DNA of 64,000 nucleotides, taken from contig NZ_JXQD01000025.1 of assembly GCF_002100145.1 (NCBI RefSeq), forward strand, positions 468,166-532,165, given 5' to 3'. Made by a program: the position numbers and the translations under genes. Positions 1-8,600 of the stretch are shown piece by piece. The stretch comes from Vibrio sp. qd031. Lineage in GTDB: Bacteria; Pseudomonadota; Gammaproteobacteria; Enterobacterales; Vibrionaceae. The stretch's first letter is position 1; each line of letters begins with the position of its first letter. The notes under the pieces were generated by a model. That model did no database searches, was not told the DNA's origin, and was given only the letters and a program-made list of their open reading frames with translations.

Positions 1-1
1 G

Positions 2-79
2 TCGCTTGGTGATAGAGCTGTAGCCTGGGTCGAGTCTGAGGTTCAAGCTTGGGTGATTGATAGGGTTATTAACCGATAG
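2..79 (+). CDS. AlpA-family regulator, C-terminal fragment cut by window edge
   Basis: The reading frame from base 2 gives 25 residues ending in a TAG stop at 77-79. They include the segment SLGDRAVAWVESEV, which is identical to the end of the complete AlpA-like protein at 5343-5519. AlpA proteins are small MerR-like winged-helix DNA-binding proteins that control integrase or excision genes of prophages and islands. The 5' part lies outside the window, so the start and the helix-turn-helix cannot be seen. The assignment rests on the strong match to the second copy. Confidence 0.8.
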   Translation, partial: SLGDRAVAWVESEVQAWVIDRVINR

Positions 80-127
80 TCAGTGTGCAAATGGAGAGCG
101 TGATTGTTCTCCATTTGTCTACTAATT

Positions 128-1162
128 TCACAATTTTGACGGTCCACCTAAATGTTCAAATTCAAGGTCAATAAGTTCTTTAATTACAGCATTGATTTTT
201 TGGTCTTTATTTTCTGCTAGCCAGTTTAAGCGTTTATTAGTTCTTTCTGACATGGATATACTTCTAGATTTGGTGCCCTTATTTTTATTCTGAAACTTTC
301 TTTGATTCCAAGCTGACCTAGCTTCTTGGAAAAATAATTTAGCAGAAGTGAATTTTATTAAGTAGTGATAATGAAATTCTGCATGTTGTATGTAGTAGTA
401 ATCATTTATATTAGTTGGCTCCCAAGGAAGAGCTCTATCAGGAGATTTTTTAATGAAGTACTCCTGTAACCAAGAGATTTGGTTTGTATCTTCAATATTT
501 AACCACTTATTAAATTTTTTGCAATATTCACTTCTAGATGTTTTTTTCCATGCGTCAGCTAATAAGTCTAGGATGTATTTCTGGCCAATTATATCAATTT
601 CACTTTCATTAAATGCAGTTTTAATACAGTTGATAAGGTCTGAAATAGTATTGGGCGTTAGTGTACGTTTTACAATTGAAGGAATTCTAATTAGATCTCT
701 ATTTTCCAGGAAGGTGGGTAACCTAGGGAAGGTATTAGTTTTAATTAGTGGTTGACGTGAATGTTTTGGATCTAATACCTTACCTTCATTATCCTTGATT
801 TCATCACCAATATGGCTCGAATTGAAATATAGGAACTGATAACAAAAAGCACAAAATGTCAGGTTACCCTCCATTAACAGATAGGCGTCGTTTGGTAGTT
901 GATGCTTTTCGGAGAACTTACTTTTAAGATGAGTGGCTAGTGGATACTTATCATCAAACAGGTTTGTTTTTATACCTAAGTTATTGACTACTTCTGATGC
1001 TTCAGTTTGGGGCATGTTGAATAAGATGCCGCTCAAGTAATCTTCAGCTTCTCTCAAATTGCGAATATGGTTGAGTTCTACGACACAGCCTAACCTCAAT
1101 AGCCCATCTAACTCACGGGCATAAAAGAAACCCTCTCTCCAACTACCTAGCTGTAAATCCAT
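128..1162 (-). CDS. hypothetical island protein, 344 aa
   Basis: I do not recognise this family. The ATG at 1162 has a GGAA Shine-Dalgarno sequence 7 nt upstream. The protein is soluble and charged, with no signal peptide or membrane segment. It has a CAFC pair near residue 106 that could be half of a metal site. A basic stretch near residue 300 (NKGTKSRSISMSERTNKR) is followed by a short helical tail, which resembles a small ribbon-helix-helix or DNA-binding end but is not convincing. It lies convergent to the truncated alpA gene and divergent from the Gp2-like gene. The codon usage is AT-rich like the rest of the island. It is probably island cargo of unknown role. Confidence 0.6.
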   Translation of the reverse strand: MDLQLGSWREGFFYARELDGLLRLGCVVELNHIRNLREAEDYLSGILFNMPQTEASEVVNNLGIKTNLFDDKYPLATHLKSKFSEKHQLPNDAYLLMEGNLTFCAFCYQFLYFNSSHIGDEIKDNEGKVLDPKHSRQPLIKTNTFPRLPTFLENRDLIRIPSIVKRTLTPNTISDLINCIKTAFNESEIDIIGQKYILDLLADAWKKTSRSEYCKKFNKWLNIEDTNQISWLQEYFIKKSPDRALPWEPTNINDYYYIQHAEFHYHYLIKFTSAKLFFQEARSAWNQRKFQNKNKGTKSRSISMSERTNKRLNWLAENKDQKINAVIKELIDLEFEHLGGPSKL

Positions 1163-1555
1163 TTGATTATTCCTTCAATCCAATCACACCATTGCTACTT
1201 GAATTTACACTAAGTTAGCTATAAATAACGTGTAATTATCACATAATTATTACGTAATTATAAAGTAAGGATTTTCTTTCATAACCCTCGGCTATAAGGG
1301 GTTCTAGTCAAAATGGTTGGTTTATCGCAGCTTTTGTTGGAATTAATAACTCCAGAGTGAATCATGCGGTGTTACGTATCTGATTTCGCAAATGCATAGA
1401 AGAGGGAATCACGTGGCAGGATCGCGGTACCAGTGTTGGTATAGTTATATACATAGCTCTAAGTGAACATACCTTAGTATGATCACGTCGCTGTCACGTC
1501 ACTAAAAAATTAATGCAGTTCATCACCTATGAATGAAAACCCATAGGAGAAAAAG
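1163..1555. other. 393-bp divergent intergenic region of the island
   Basis: No plausible gene is seen here. The region separates two divergent genes and so must hold both promoters. It contains three TAATTAT repeats (1232-1261) and, nearer the right-hand gene, two CACGTC motifs 11 nt apart around 1484-1500 (CACGTCGCTGTCACGTC). A good Shine-Dalgarno sequence (AGGAG) lies just before the start at 1556. Confidence 0.5.
1232..1261. repeat. three iteron-like TAATTAT repeats
   Basis: TAATTAT occurs at 1232, 1244 and 1255, giving 12- and 11-bp spacing, about one helical turn each. The unit sits upstream of a gene for an HUH-like replication protein and between two divergent promoters. It could be a regulator-binding array or an origin-like iteron set. 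In AT-rich DNA chance repeats are common, so confidence is modest. Confidence 0.4.
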
Positions 1556-2212
1556 ATGAACGGTAACAACTTCAAAGGAATGCCAATACAAGGCAATTTA
1601 AATGACTACAATGTAAGGTACCTAGATCGGATACTAGACACGATCAATCATGCATGTGATGACTACAAGCGTGTCTTCGCAGTAAGAATTGATTTAAAGC
1701 TGCCACATGGTCCTCAAGACCTTGATTGCTTGAGTAGAGATGAAATAGTCAGTCATTGCCGATTTAGAGGTAGGCTAATGTCTAGATTTATCGACTCGCT
1801 TAAGGCAAAAATAAAAGCAATGGACCGAAGATATCAACAAGTGAATAAAAGAATTTATCCTACTAGTGTTCGATTTATTTGGTGTAGAGAACGTGATACT
1901 TCTGAAAATGACCATTTCCATATGTCCCTATTATTTAATAAAGATAGATTTTATACTTTAGGAAACTGGGAGAATAGAGAAAGCCTGTTAGGAATTATTA
2001 TAGAGTCGTGGGCAAGTGCTCTTGGTTTGGAGTTTGATAGCGTAATTGGTTTAGTGCATTTTTCTAAAAATGGTAGATATCATTTAAATGAAAATAGTCG
2101 AGATTTTAACAAACAATACGCGGATCTTTTTTATCGATTAAGCTACCTGGCTAAAAAAGACACTAAGCACAATGGAGAAAGAAAAAGAAACTTTGGTTGC
2201 AGTCAAAGGTAA
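1556..2212 (+). CDS. inovirus Gp2 / YagK-YfjJ-like protein (HUH-type residues)
   Basis: This 218-residue protein resembles the YagK/YfjJ C-terminal domain (inovirus Gp2) family found on prophages and islands of enterobacteria and vibrios. Key features are an HFHMSLLFN segment near residue 121, where two histidines flank a hydrophobic residue as in HUH endonucleases, and a later RLSYLAKKDTKH segment near residue 194 whose tyrosine could be the nucleophile. Such proteins are thought to act in rolling-circle-type replication or mobilisation, but the biochemistry of this branch is poorly known. The ATG at 1556 follows AGGAG by 6 nt. The next gene to the right (LRAT-like) is convergent. The family call is fairly firm; the enzymatic role is inferred. 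Confidence 0.75.
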   Translation: MNGNNFKGMPIQGNLNDYNVRYLDRILDTINHACDDYKRVFAVRIDLKLPHGPQDLDCLSRDEIVSHCRFRGRLMSRFIDSLKAKIKAMDRRYQQVNKRIYPTSVRFIWCRERDTSENDHFHMSLLFNKDRFYTLGNWENRESLLGIIIESWASALGLEFDSVIGLVHFSKNGRYHLNENSRDFNKQYADLFYRLSYLAKKDTKHNGERKRNFGCSQR

Positions 2213-2249
2213 TAAAATAGGCCAGGAGTCCCCTCTGGCCTTTATATGA

Positions 2250-2966
2250 TTAATCCCAAATGGCATCCCAACACTTAAAAATAACATGCACAGGTGCAAA
2301 CGCTGTGTCTATAACTGTTTCGGTGGTGCCATAAATTAATTCTCCAACGGCACCAGTAATATCTCCACTGCCTATTTTATCGGTAGTATTAGATATCGTT
2401 TTACCAGCGCCATTAATACATGACTCCAACGGTTTAGATACTAAATCACCAGGGGTACCAATGACAGTATTGACTCTGTCTGGAAGGCCAATGGCTTCAC
2501 CAGCGCCCTTAGCGAGGGTAGAGCTGATGGTGACGATGCCAAGAGGCCCCTTTGCTACCTCAGCGGCTCCCCTGCCTAGCAGCCCAACACGCGCAGCGAC
2601 ATGCGCGCTTATGTGATAGTTGTTGGCTACTTGGGCAGATGTATGATGATCATCCAAGCAGTAGTTGACGAAGTGCTCGCAATTGTTGGTAAGAACATGG
2701 TAGCCCCGATAACCTAACTTGTTGTGTGCTTTGCTGACTGCACGTTTAGGGCTACTGGCGTGTCGCTTTATATGTAAGCTGCAACCATCACGAAAGTTAT
2801 CTATGCAGTCGGTTGTAACCTCATCTAACTGAGCATTAAAGTGAATCACCATGTCATCACCGACATAAAGCCCATGATGTTTGGAGCCAACGTAACGAGT
2901 ATATTGCTCGCTGGTGTTGTTGCTTATATCGACCACCAGGTGATCGCCAGGTTGTAAGTGTTCCAT
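2250..2966 (-). CDS. LRAT-domain (NlpC/P60-fold) acyltransferase-like protein
   Basis: Residues 1 to about 110 carry the lecithin:retinol acyltransferase signature. There is GDHLVV at the start, HHGLYVG near residue 30 (catalytic His), VIHF near residue 40 (second His) and NNCEHFVNYC near residue 94 (catalytic Cys). LRAT-like thiol enzymes in bacteria are acyltransferases or hydrolases acting on lipids or peptides, and several are effectors or toxins. The remaining 130 residues are rich in Gly, Ala, Thr and Val, with an amphipathic or membrane-binding look. The ATG at 2966 has AGAGAGG 8 nt upstream and lies 17 nt behind the integrase stop, so the two are probably cotranscribed. The substrate is unknown. 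It could equally be a toxin or an anti-phage effector carried with the recombinase. Confidence 0.75.
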   Translation of the reverse strand: MEHLQPGDHLVVDISNNTSEQYTRYVGSKHHGLYVGDDMVIHFNAQLDEVTTDCIDNFRDGCSLHIKRHASSPKRAVSKAHNKLGYRGYHVLTNNCEHFVNYCLDDHHTSAQVANNYHISAHVAARVGLLGRGAAEVAKGPLGIVTISSTLAKGAGEAIGLPDRVNTVIGTPGDLVSKPLESCINGAGKTISNTTDKIGSGDITGAVGELIYGTTETVIDTAFAPVHVIFKCWDAIWD

Positions 2967-2983
2967 GATAGAACCTCTCTTAG

Positions 2984-3544
2984 TTACAGTTCGAGTGATA
3001 CGAAGTCTTTGTCGACTTCATCTTGAGTGATACCGATATAACGAAGCGTCACGCCCTCTGAGGTGTGGCGTAGCATCTTCATCACACGACCGATATCCTT
3101 TGTGGATTGGTAGAGGAAGTAACCTCGTGTTTTGCGCATGGAGTGAGTACCTAACGCTAGCTTGAGTTCTTGCCCTACTTGTTGAAAGGCCATAGACACC
3201 GCACGCCGAGAGATCGGCTGCGGCGGTTTATGTTTTAGTTGCTGGCATCGATGTGATTGAAATAGGTACACATGGTCAGGGTACTTCTCTCGCACTTTGG
3301 CAATGTGTTCTCGTGCCTTGGTGTTTAACTGGATGTTTGCCAGTTTGCCCGTTTTGCTTTCACGAATAATGAGTCGGTCATCATTGATGTCTTCAAAGCG
3401 GATAGAGAGTAAATCGGATATTCGTAGTGCCAGGTTTAACCCTATATGCCAAACGTCAGCCATTTGCGGATTACAACGAATAGCGAGTAAGTGGCCAATG
3501 AGTCGTATTGTGTCGTCGTCTTTGATCGCGTGGACCTCAGCCAT
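2984..3544 (-). CDS. minimal tyrosine recombinase (integrase catalytic domain only)
   Basis: This is a site-specific recombinase of the phage-integrase family reduced to its catalytic domain. It has the first active-site Arg in ALRISDLL, the Lys beta-hairpin region (RESKTGK), HSMRKT with the His-x-x-Arg pair, LRHTSEG with the second His, and the nucleophilic Tyr in TLRYIG. I chose the ATG at 3544 because AAGGAAG lies 9 nt before it. A GTG at 3589 would add 15 residues but has no visible ribosome site. At 186 residues it lacks the usual arm-binding and core-binding domains of about 150-200 residues. It is probably made together with the LRAT-like protein. It may mobilise this segment of the island, with the att site near 3.6 kb. 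Confidence 0.85.
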   Translation of the reverse strand: MAEVHAIKDDDTIRLIGHLLAIRCNPQMADVWHIGLNLALRISDLLSIRFEDINDDRLIIRESKTGKLANIQLNTKAREHIAKVREKYPDHVYLFQSHRCQQLKHKPPQPISRRAVSMAFQQVGQELKLALGTHSMRKTRGYFLYQSTKDIGRVMKMLRHTSEGVTLRYIGITQDEVDKDFVSLEL

Positions 3545-3633
3545 AGCCTGCTTCCTTTTTTGTCTGTAGAGGGGTGTTTTGGGAAGCACAGAGAGGCCGA
3601 CACCGCTAAACCCTTATGTATCAAGGCTTCCAA

Positions 3634-3660
3634 GCTTCCCGTTTTAACAATATGGGAAGC
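3634..3660. repeat. inverted repeat GCTTCCC/GGGAAGC, candidate recombinase site
   Basis: GCTTCCC at 3634-3640 and GGGAAGC at 3654-3660 form perfect 7-bp arms around a 13-bp AT-rich spacer. This is the geometry of a tyrosine-recombinase core site. A third GGGAAGC lies at 3581-3587. It sits directly upstream of the recombinase gene. It might instead be an operator. Confidence 0.4.
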
Positions 3661-3748
3661 AGCGACATCTGCACTCATGTGTGCCAGTGAAGAGTGTTTT
3701 TGAACGTGGTTCTAGGTTGGTTTGTTGTCGTGATGGTTGTGCGGGGAT

Positions 3749-4186
3749 TTAGTGGCTACTGACTTTGATTTCGTCGTAGGCGTCCATGTCGACATAAGCG
3801 ACAAAGTTGCTTTGCCACAATTCGTACAGTTCCGCCATCAAGGGTTCACGGATACTTTGCCATCCCCCGTAGCGAGAAAATGCCATTCCATTGCCGATAT
3901 CAAAATCGACATCTCTCTCCAGTTCTGGATAAGGGCCACCGCAATAACTAAAGTCGGTAATGTACAAAATGGAGTAATGCGTCCCTTCCATCTTTTGCAG
4001 TGCTATCTCGACAGGGTGAAAACCTCCATTAGTAGCACTGTAGTTTTTATCGCGAAAATTAAGGGTTATGTGATTAGCCAAATCTTCATGATGCTGGTTA
4101 AGCGTTTGGGCCAGGCATTTTTGAAATCCCTTCGATACTGGTAGGCATGAATGGGCAAAACTAATCATTGATGCTTTTACAGGCAT
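3749..4186 (-). CDS. DUF2787 family protein (copy 2)
   Basis: This 145-residue protein belongs to DUF2787, a family I know from Vibrio and Shewanella islands, where it sits beside RadC-like genes. The core NFRDKNYSATNGGFHPVEIALQ near residue 45 matches the equivalent [22 protein letters not shown] of the neighbour at 4237. Both then have an aromatic-rich second half (GGPYPELERDVDFD here). There is no signal peptide or membrane segment. I favour the ATG at 4186, preceded closely by GGAGG; a longer GTG start at 4201 is possible. It lies 50 nt downstream of its paralogue on the same strand, so it is the third gene of a radC-DUF2787-DUF2787 unit. The molecular function is unknown. Confidence 0.75.
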   Translation of the reverse strand: MPVKASMISFAHSCLPVSKGFQKCLAQTLNQHHEDLANHITLNFRDKNYSATNGGFHPVEIALQKMEGTHYSILYITDFSYCGGPYPELERDVDFDIGNGMAFSRYGGWQSIREPLMAELYELWQSNFVAYVDMDAYDEIKVSSH

Positions 4187-4236
4187 AGGGCCTCCGAGCA
4201 CCGCTTAACGGCGCCTCGTGTTGGTGTGTGACGGAT

Positions 4237-4692
4237 TTAAGCAGTGGTTTGGGCTGAACGGTTGATTGTTGAGATGGCAAAAGAATCAAAGCCTCCAGTG
4301 CGGAAAACCTTAAGCAATGCCCGTTGCCATGAATGGAACAGATCTATCACTTCCGGTCGGTTAAGTTCACACCGATCAATATCAGGTTGATAGAACCATT
4401 GGTGATTGAAGTTAAAGTAGAGCTCGACTTCCAACTCCGAGCTGGAGTCGTCAGGAAAGGCGAAGCTCGTCATGGTGGTAATCTTCCAAACTTGGCTATT
4501 GTCTAACCTTGTTAAGTGGACCTCTAAAGGATGAGGTCCTTTTTTATTGGCGTGATAGGCAGAATGACGAAAGTTAAGGGCAATTCGTTCTGCGTGCTCA
4601 GGGACTGCCGCTAAGTCAATTAAAGCCGAGATATAACTCTGTAGATTCTGTGAAAGGGAAATACATTCATAACGGGTAATAACACTGTTCAT
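4237..4692 (-). CDS. DUF2787 family protein (copy 1)
   Basis: This 151-residue paralogue of the gene at 3749 shares the NFR-x5-Y-x4-(K/G)G-x-HP-(L/V)-E motif and a later W-x10-F pattern. The ATG at 4692 overlaps the RadC-family stop in the ATGA configuration and is preceded by AGGGG at 6 nt. An ATG two codons earlier would leave no room for that ribosome site. The tight coupling to the RadC-like gene, seen in many vibrio islands, suggests the proteins act together, but no activity is known for the family. Confidence 0.78.
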   Translation of the reverse strand: MNSVITRYECISLSQNLQSYISALIDLAAVPEHAERIALNFRHSAYHANKKGPHPLEVHLTRLDNSQVWKITTMTSFAFPDDSSSELEVELYFNFNHQWFYQPDIDRCELNRPEVIDLFHSWQRALLKVFRTGGFDSFAISTINRSAQTTA

Positions 4693-5156
4693 ATCCATCC
4701 CCTTTCTGCAAAAGAGACACAGTTTTCACCTACCACAATATGATCAAGCACTCGAACATCAATGAGTGATAAGGCATCACTCAATCTGGTGGTAATACGC
4801 CTGTCAGCACTAGACGGTTCAGCGTCGCCACTAGGGTGATTGTGGGCAAATATCACAGCACCAGCATTGGCATTGAGTGCAGCTTTAACCACCTCCCTTG
4901 GGTATACACTTGCCGCATCGATAGTGCCAAAGAACAGCTCTTCAAATCCTATTAACTGGTGTTGATTATCGAGCAGCATCAAAGCAAACACTTCTCGGTC
5001 GTATGACCCTAGCTTGAGCCTTAAATACTCCTTTACATTATTCGGGTTCGTAAATGTTCCCTCGCGCTTGTACTTTTGTGCGAGGGCCTCTGCTGCTGTT
5101 TCAAGTAGCTCATTTAAGCTCGATGGCTGGTGGGGAGGGTAGTTGTGTCTTGGCAT
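4689..5156 (-). CDS. RadC-family JAB/MPN domain protein (YeeS-like)
   Basis: This 155-residue protein has the JAMM metal-binding motif. The Glu is in [14 protein letters not shown], followed by [16 protein letters not shown] with two His and the Asp. The C-terminal ending [19 protein letters not shown] is typical of island-borne RadC homologues. It lacks the N-terminal helix-hairpin-helix domain of chromosomal RadC (about 225 residues), as is normal for mobile copies. The original link of RadC to DNA repair was withdrawn; a metallo-isopeptidase-like or DNA-processing role is presumed. The ATG at 5156 has AAGGAGG at 6 nt, a very strong start. It is first in a three-gene unit with the two DUF2787 genes and is divergent from alpA. 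Confidence 0.88.
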   Translation of the reverse strand: MPRHNYPPHQPSSLNELLETAAEALAQKYKREGTFTNPNNVKEYLRLKLGSYDREVFALMLLDNQHQLIGFEELFFGTIDAASVYPREVVKAALNANAGAVIFAHNHPSGDAEPSSADRRITTRLSDALSLIDVRVLDHIVVGENCVSFAERGWI

Positions 5157-5342
5157 GGTATGCCTCCTTAAAGTGAATGGTGTTTCCGGTTCACTTTGAT
5201 GACATATATCTGAATGGTTTTTGAATGAAGGGATTGATGTGCTAGGTGTGACAGCGTGGGACCTGTTCAGTCTTCTTGAGACGTCTTGGGTAAAAATTTA
5301 ATGGCGGACTCCTGTTATGTCGAATAACAAGGAGATCAACCC

Positions 5343-5519
5343 ATGAGATTTTTAAAACTAAAAGAAGTGATGGAAAAGACAGCCCTGAGTCGCTCCGCGA
5401 TTTACCGCAAAATGAATGATGATGAGTTTCCGAAGTCCATCAGCTTAGGGGATAGGGCCGTGGCCTGGGTGGAAAGTGAAGTGGAGTTGTGGATGGAGGA
5501 TTGTTTGGCTGTTAGGTAA
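5343..5519 (+). CDS. AlpA-family transcriptional regulator, 58 aa
   Basis: This short gene encodes the usual AlpA form. It begins MRFLKLKEVMEKTALSRSAI, a winged-helix N terminus with a helix-turn-helix at residues 5-25. It then has YRKMNDDEFPKSISLGDRAV and ends in an acidic helix. AlpA proteins of cryptic prophages activate integrase or excisionase genes. The ATG at 5343 has AAGGAG about 8 nt upstream. The last third is nearly identical to the fragment at the start of the window, so the island holds at least two AlpA paralogues. It is divergent from the RadC unit and lies immediately before the helicase gene. It is the likely regulator of this island segment. Confidence 0.9.
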   Translation: MRFLKLKEVMEKTALSRSAIYRKMNDDEFPKSISLGDRAVAWVESEVELWMEDCLAVR

Positions 5520-5615
5520 TTCAAAGATTGTTTGGTAACAACAAGACGGTCACATTATCTTTTTTTGAGATTCATCATCGCCTTATGCAACTATGGTGTA
5601 TAACATCGTAAGTTA

Positions 5616-8600
5616 ATGATCTTTTGTAGTATTGATAGGCTTTGGTTAGTGAACAGTAGAATAGAAAGTTCAAAAAACATATTGAAATCCTGGCATCTAG
5701 TGGAATTTTTCCAAGCCTACTCGGTACCAGATAAAGACGATAGTAAAATTGCACCAGTTAACGTGACCGGTCACGAACTGCAGTCGCAGGGTAATTACCT
5801 ACTTCCGTGGTTAAATCCCGCTGCTCGTGACAAGCTCGGTCTTACTCCAGGTAAAAAGTGTGTTTATACCTTATATCTGGGGTTGTTCGATAAATCGGCG
5901 ATAGATAAAAAAGTTGCAGAGTACTTCTCAACCAACCGCCAGGAGGATTGCTTCTCTGAAGAGATAGAGCAAAGAAGAGACAATGAAGGGGCGTCTTGCT
6001 TTGCCAAATTGATGTTGGATGAGTTTGGTACTCCCCGACTTGATACTTTTTCGGTAAGCACTCTACCTTGGGCTTTAGCCGAGTTACTTGGCGGCAGGGC
6101 TGGAACGATATCTCAGGAACGATTTGATAGTCGGTGTGACGATCTCAACGAGTTTGTGGAGCGCTGGGAAGCAACCTTGCCAGGCCACCCCAACTCAGAG
6201 GGACGACATACTCTTTGTGTAAAAACTATAACGAGTTTGGTCGAGGGACTTTATCAATGGGCTGGCATTTCCAATCGGGACTTATTGTTTTCAGAAAACT
6301 CAAAGGTTTATCCATTTCAGATGGCTTTCTATGAATATGAAGCTAAATCAGACTATCTATTGGAAAACAAAAAGAACTCAGAAATAGTTGAAGACGATGA
6401 TGAAGATGAACCTAATGATGACGAATCTCAGTTACCCATTCTGAACAGCTTTTATATTCGAGATATAGAACGTGCCATTAATGCGATTTCTACCGGAAGG
6501 GCCAGCAAGCCTCTGCAAACCTATCTGGGACAGTCCGGTCATAAGCATGTCGATTTGTATACAAACGATTCGTTACCATTGATTCATAAGCATCTAAGCC
6601 CTAAAAACACGCCAGAAGGAAGATGGCTGACAGAGCCTGCTCACAACATGTCTTTAATGCAGCAGTTTGCTATCAATACTGTGTTCAAGGAGCTAGATAC
6701 TGGTGGTCTTATCTCAGTTAATGGTCCTCCTGGAACAGGAAAAACGACGTTATTACGAGATATAATTGCACAAAATATCGTTGAAAGAGCGAAGGTGTTA
6801 GCGTCCTTTTCAAATGCTCGTGACGGACTAAGCCCTGACGGGGTTCTTATTGAAGACCTTACTGATTTTGAAATGGTGGTTGCATCCTCGAACAATGCAG
6901 CGGTTGAAAATATCTCAAAGGAGCTTCCTCAAGCAAAATCGGTAGCTGGCAGATATGCTGATACCGCTTTTTTTCGCTCTGTAGCCAATCAAGTAAGTGC
7001 TGATGAGAAGAAAGGACGTTTACAGCCCTTGGACGATAATAGGCAGAGCTGGGGGAATATCTCTGCTGCTATGGGAGCTTATAAAAAGAGGCAAAAGTTT
7101 CTCGACCGCTTTTTCTTTAAATACCACCATGAAAAAGGCAAGGAGCCAGCAGTTAGAGAACCATCTTTAGACTTCTTGAACTTTTGGCAATATCGCTCAA
7201 CTTATACAGGGCCTTCTTTTAACACGGCCAAAAAATCTTTTAACGAGAAGTTATCTCGTTTTCATGAGTTAAATGACAAGTTAGCTTATTTTGAGAGTCT
7301 GCAGAAAACTTTCGATGACAACCAATTCGATGTTGACTTACAACGAATGAATGATGATCTAGATGAGCTTGAAAACTATGCCCATTCGCTCTCTGTGGAG
7401 CTCGATGCCCTTAATTCAATAAGAAACGCTGGAGTGAAAAGGGAAGAAGAAATCGCAGTTTCCTTAGAGTTACTAAAGGTTAACTCTCCTGGTTGGTTCA
7501 GTCGGTTCTTTAACACTAAGAAAAATAAACAGTACAAAGCCTCACTATCCCAAAAGCTTGGTGAGTACGAAAATGTAAAAAAAGCTATACGGCTGACTGT
7601 TGGCGATGTTGAGGCCAAAGAGCTCAAGATAAAAGGTTGGACAAAGAAAATTTCACAGCAGCAGGTTGATATTCAAGCTAAAGAGCTTGAAAAGAAGAAG
7701 CTTCTAGATGAGTTAGATGTCTATAGAACGGAGTTTAAAGGGTATCACTTACCGGAAGTTACTGATGATATCGTCGGTCATGACAGGCAGAGACACGCTT
7801 GCTGGCAGCAGGAAAAGATAAATGCATTGCGGTCTGACATTTACGCGGCAGCGTTACAACTGCACGAGGCTTGGCTGATAGAGGCCAGCAAGCAGAGTAC
7901 CTTTCTATCACAGATAAGAAAAATCAACGATGTTGTATTAGGGAAGAGTAACGAAAATGCACTGGCGATTTGGCAGATTCTATTTATGTTTGTCCCCGTA
8001 GTTTCGACGACTTTTGCTTCCTTGGGGAACATGTTTTCTAAGTTGCCACCAGAGTCTCTAGGTTGGCTAATGATTGATGAGGCAGGGCAAGCAATACCCC
8101 AAGCAGCGGTCGGTGGACTGCTTCGTGCTAAGCGAGCCGTGGTTGTTGGCGACCCGCTGCAAATCGAACCAGTGTTTACTTCCCCACCAGAACTTATTGA
8201 CTACTTAATGCAATCTAAGTTGCAAGAGGAATCTGAGAAGTGGGACCCTTGCATGTGGTCAGTTCAGACGTTATCCGATCGCGTTAATCCGTATGGCTGT
8301 ATGATAGATATGGATGGTGAGGACCAATGGATAGGCATTCCATTATGGGTTCATCGTCGATGTATAGAGCCTATGTTTAGCATTTCGAATGAAATAGCTT
8401 ACAACAATCGAATGATACATGGTTCTGATAACGGCAAAGACGTTGAGCCAAGAATTCATAAGGCTTTAGGACATAATCGATGGAATGATTCACAAGGCGA
8501 CTGTGTACTCAAACAGTACAAACGTGAGTTGGGTGAAGATGTTAAAGCCCTTTTACTCGAATTAGCAGCACACAAGGGTGACTTAAGCTGCATCTATCTA

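Noticed and set aside
453-755. 100-residue + strand open frame
   Set aside because: It lies wholly inside the minus-strand gene 128-1162, has no ribosome site, and gives a low-complexity product.
3737-4144. 135-residue + strand open frame
   Set aside because: It is antisense to the DUF2787 gene, which has family homology; the + frame shows none.
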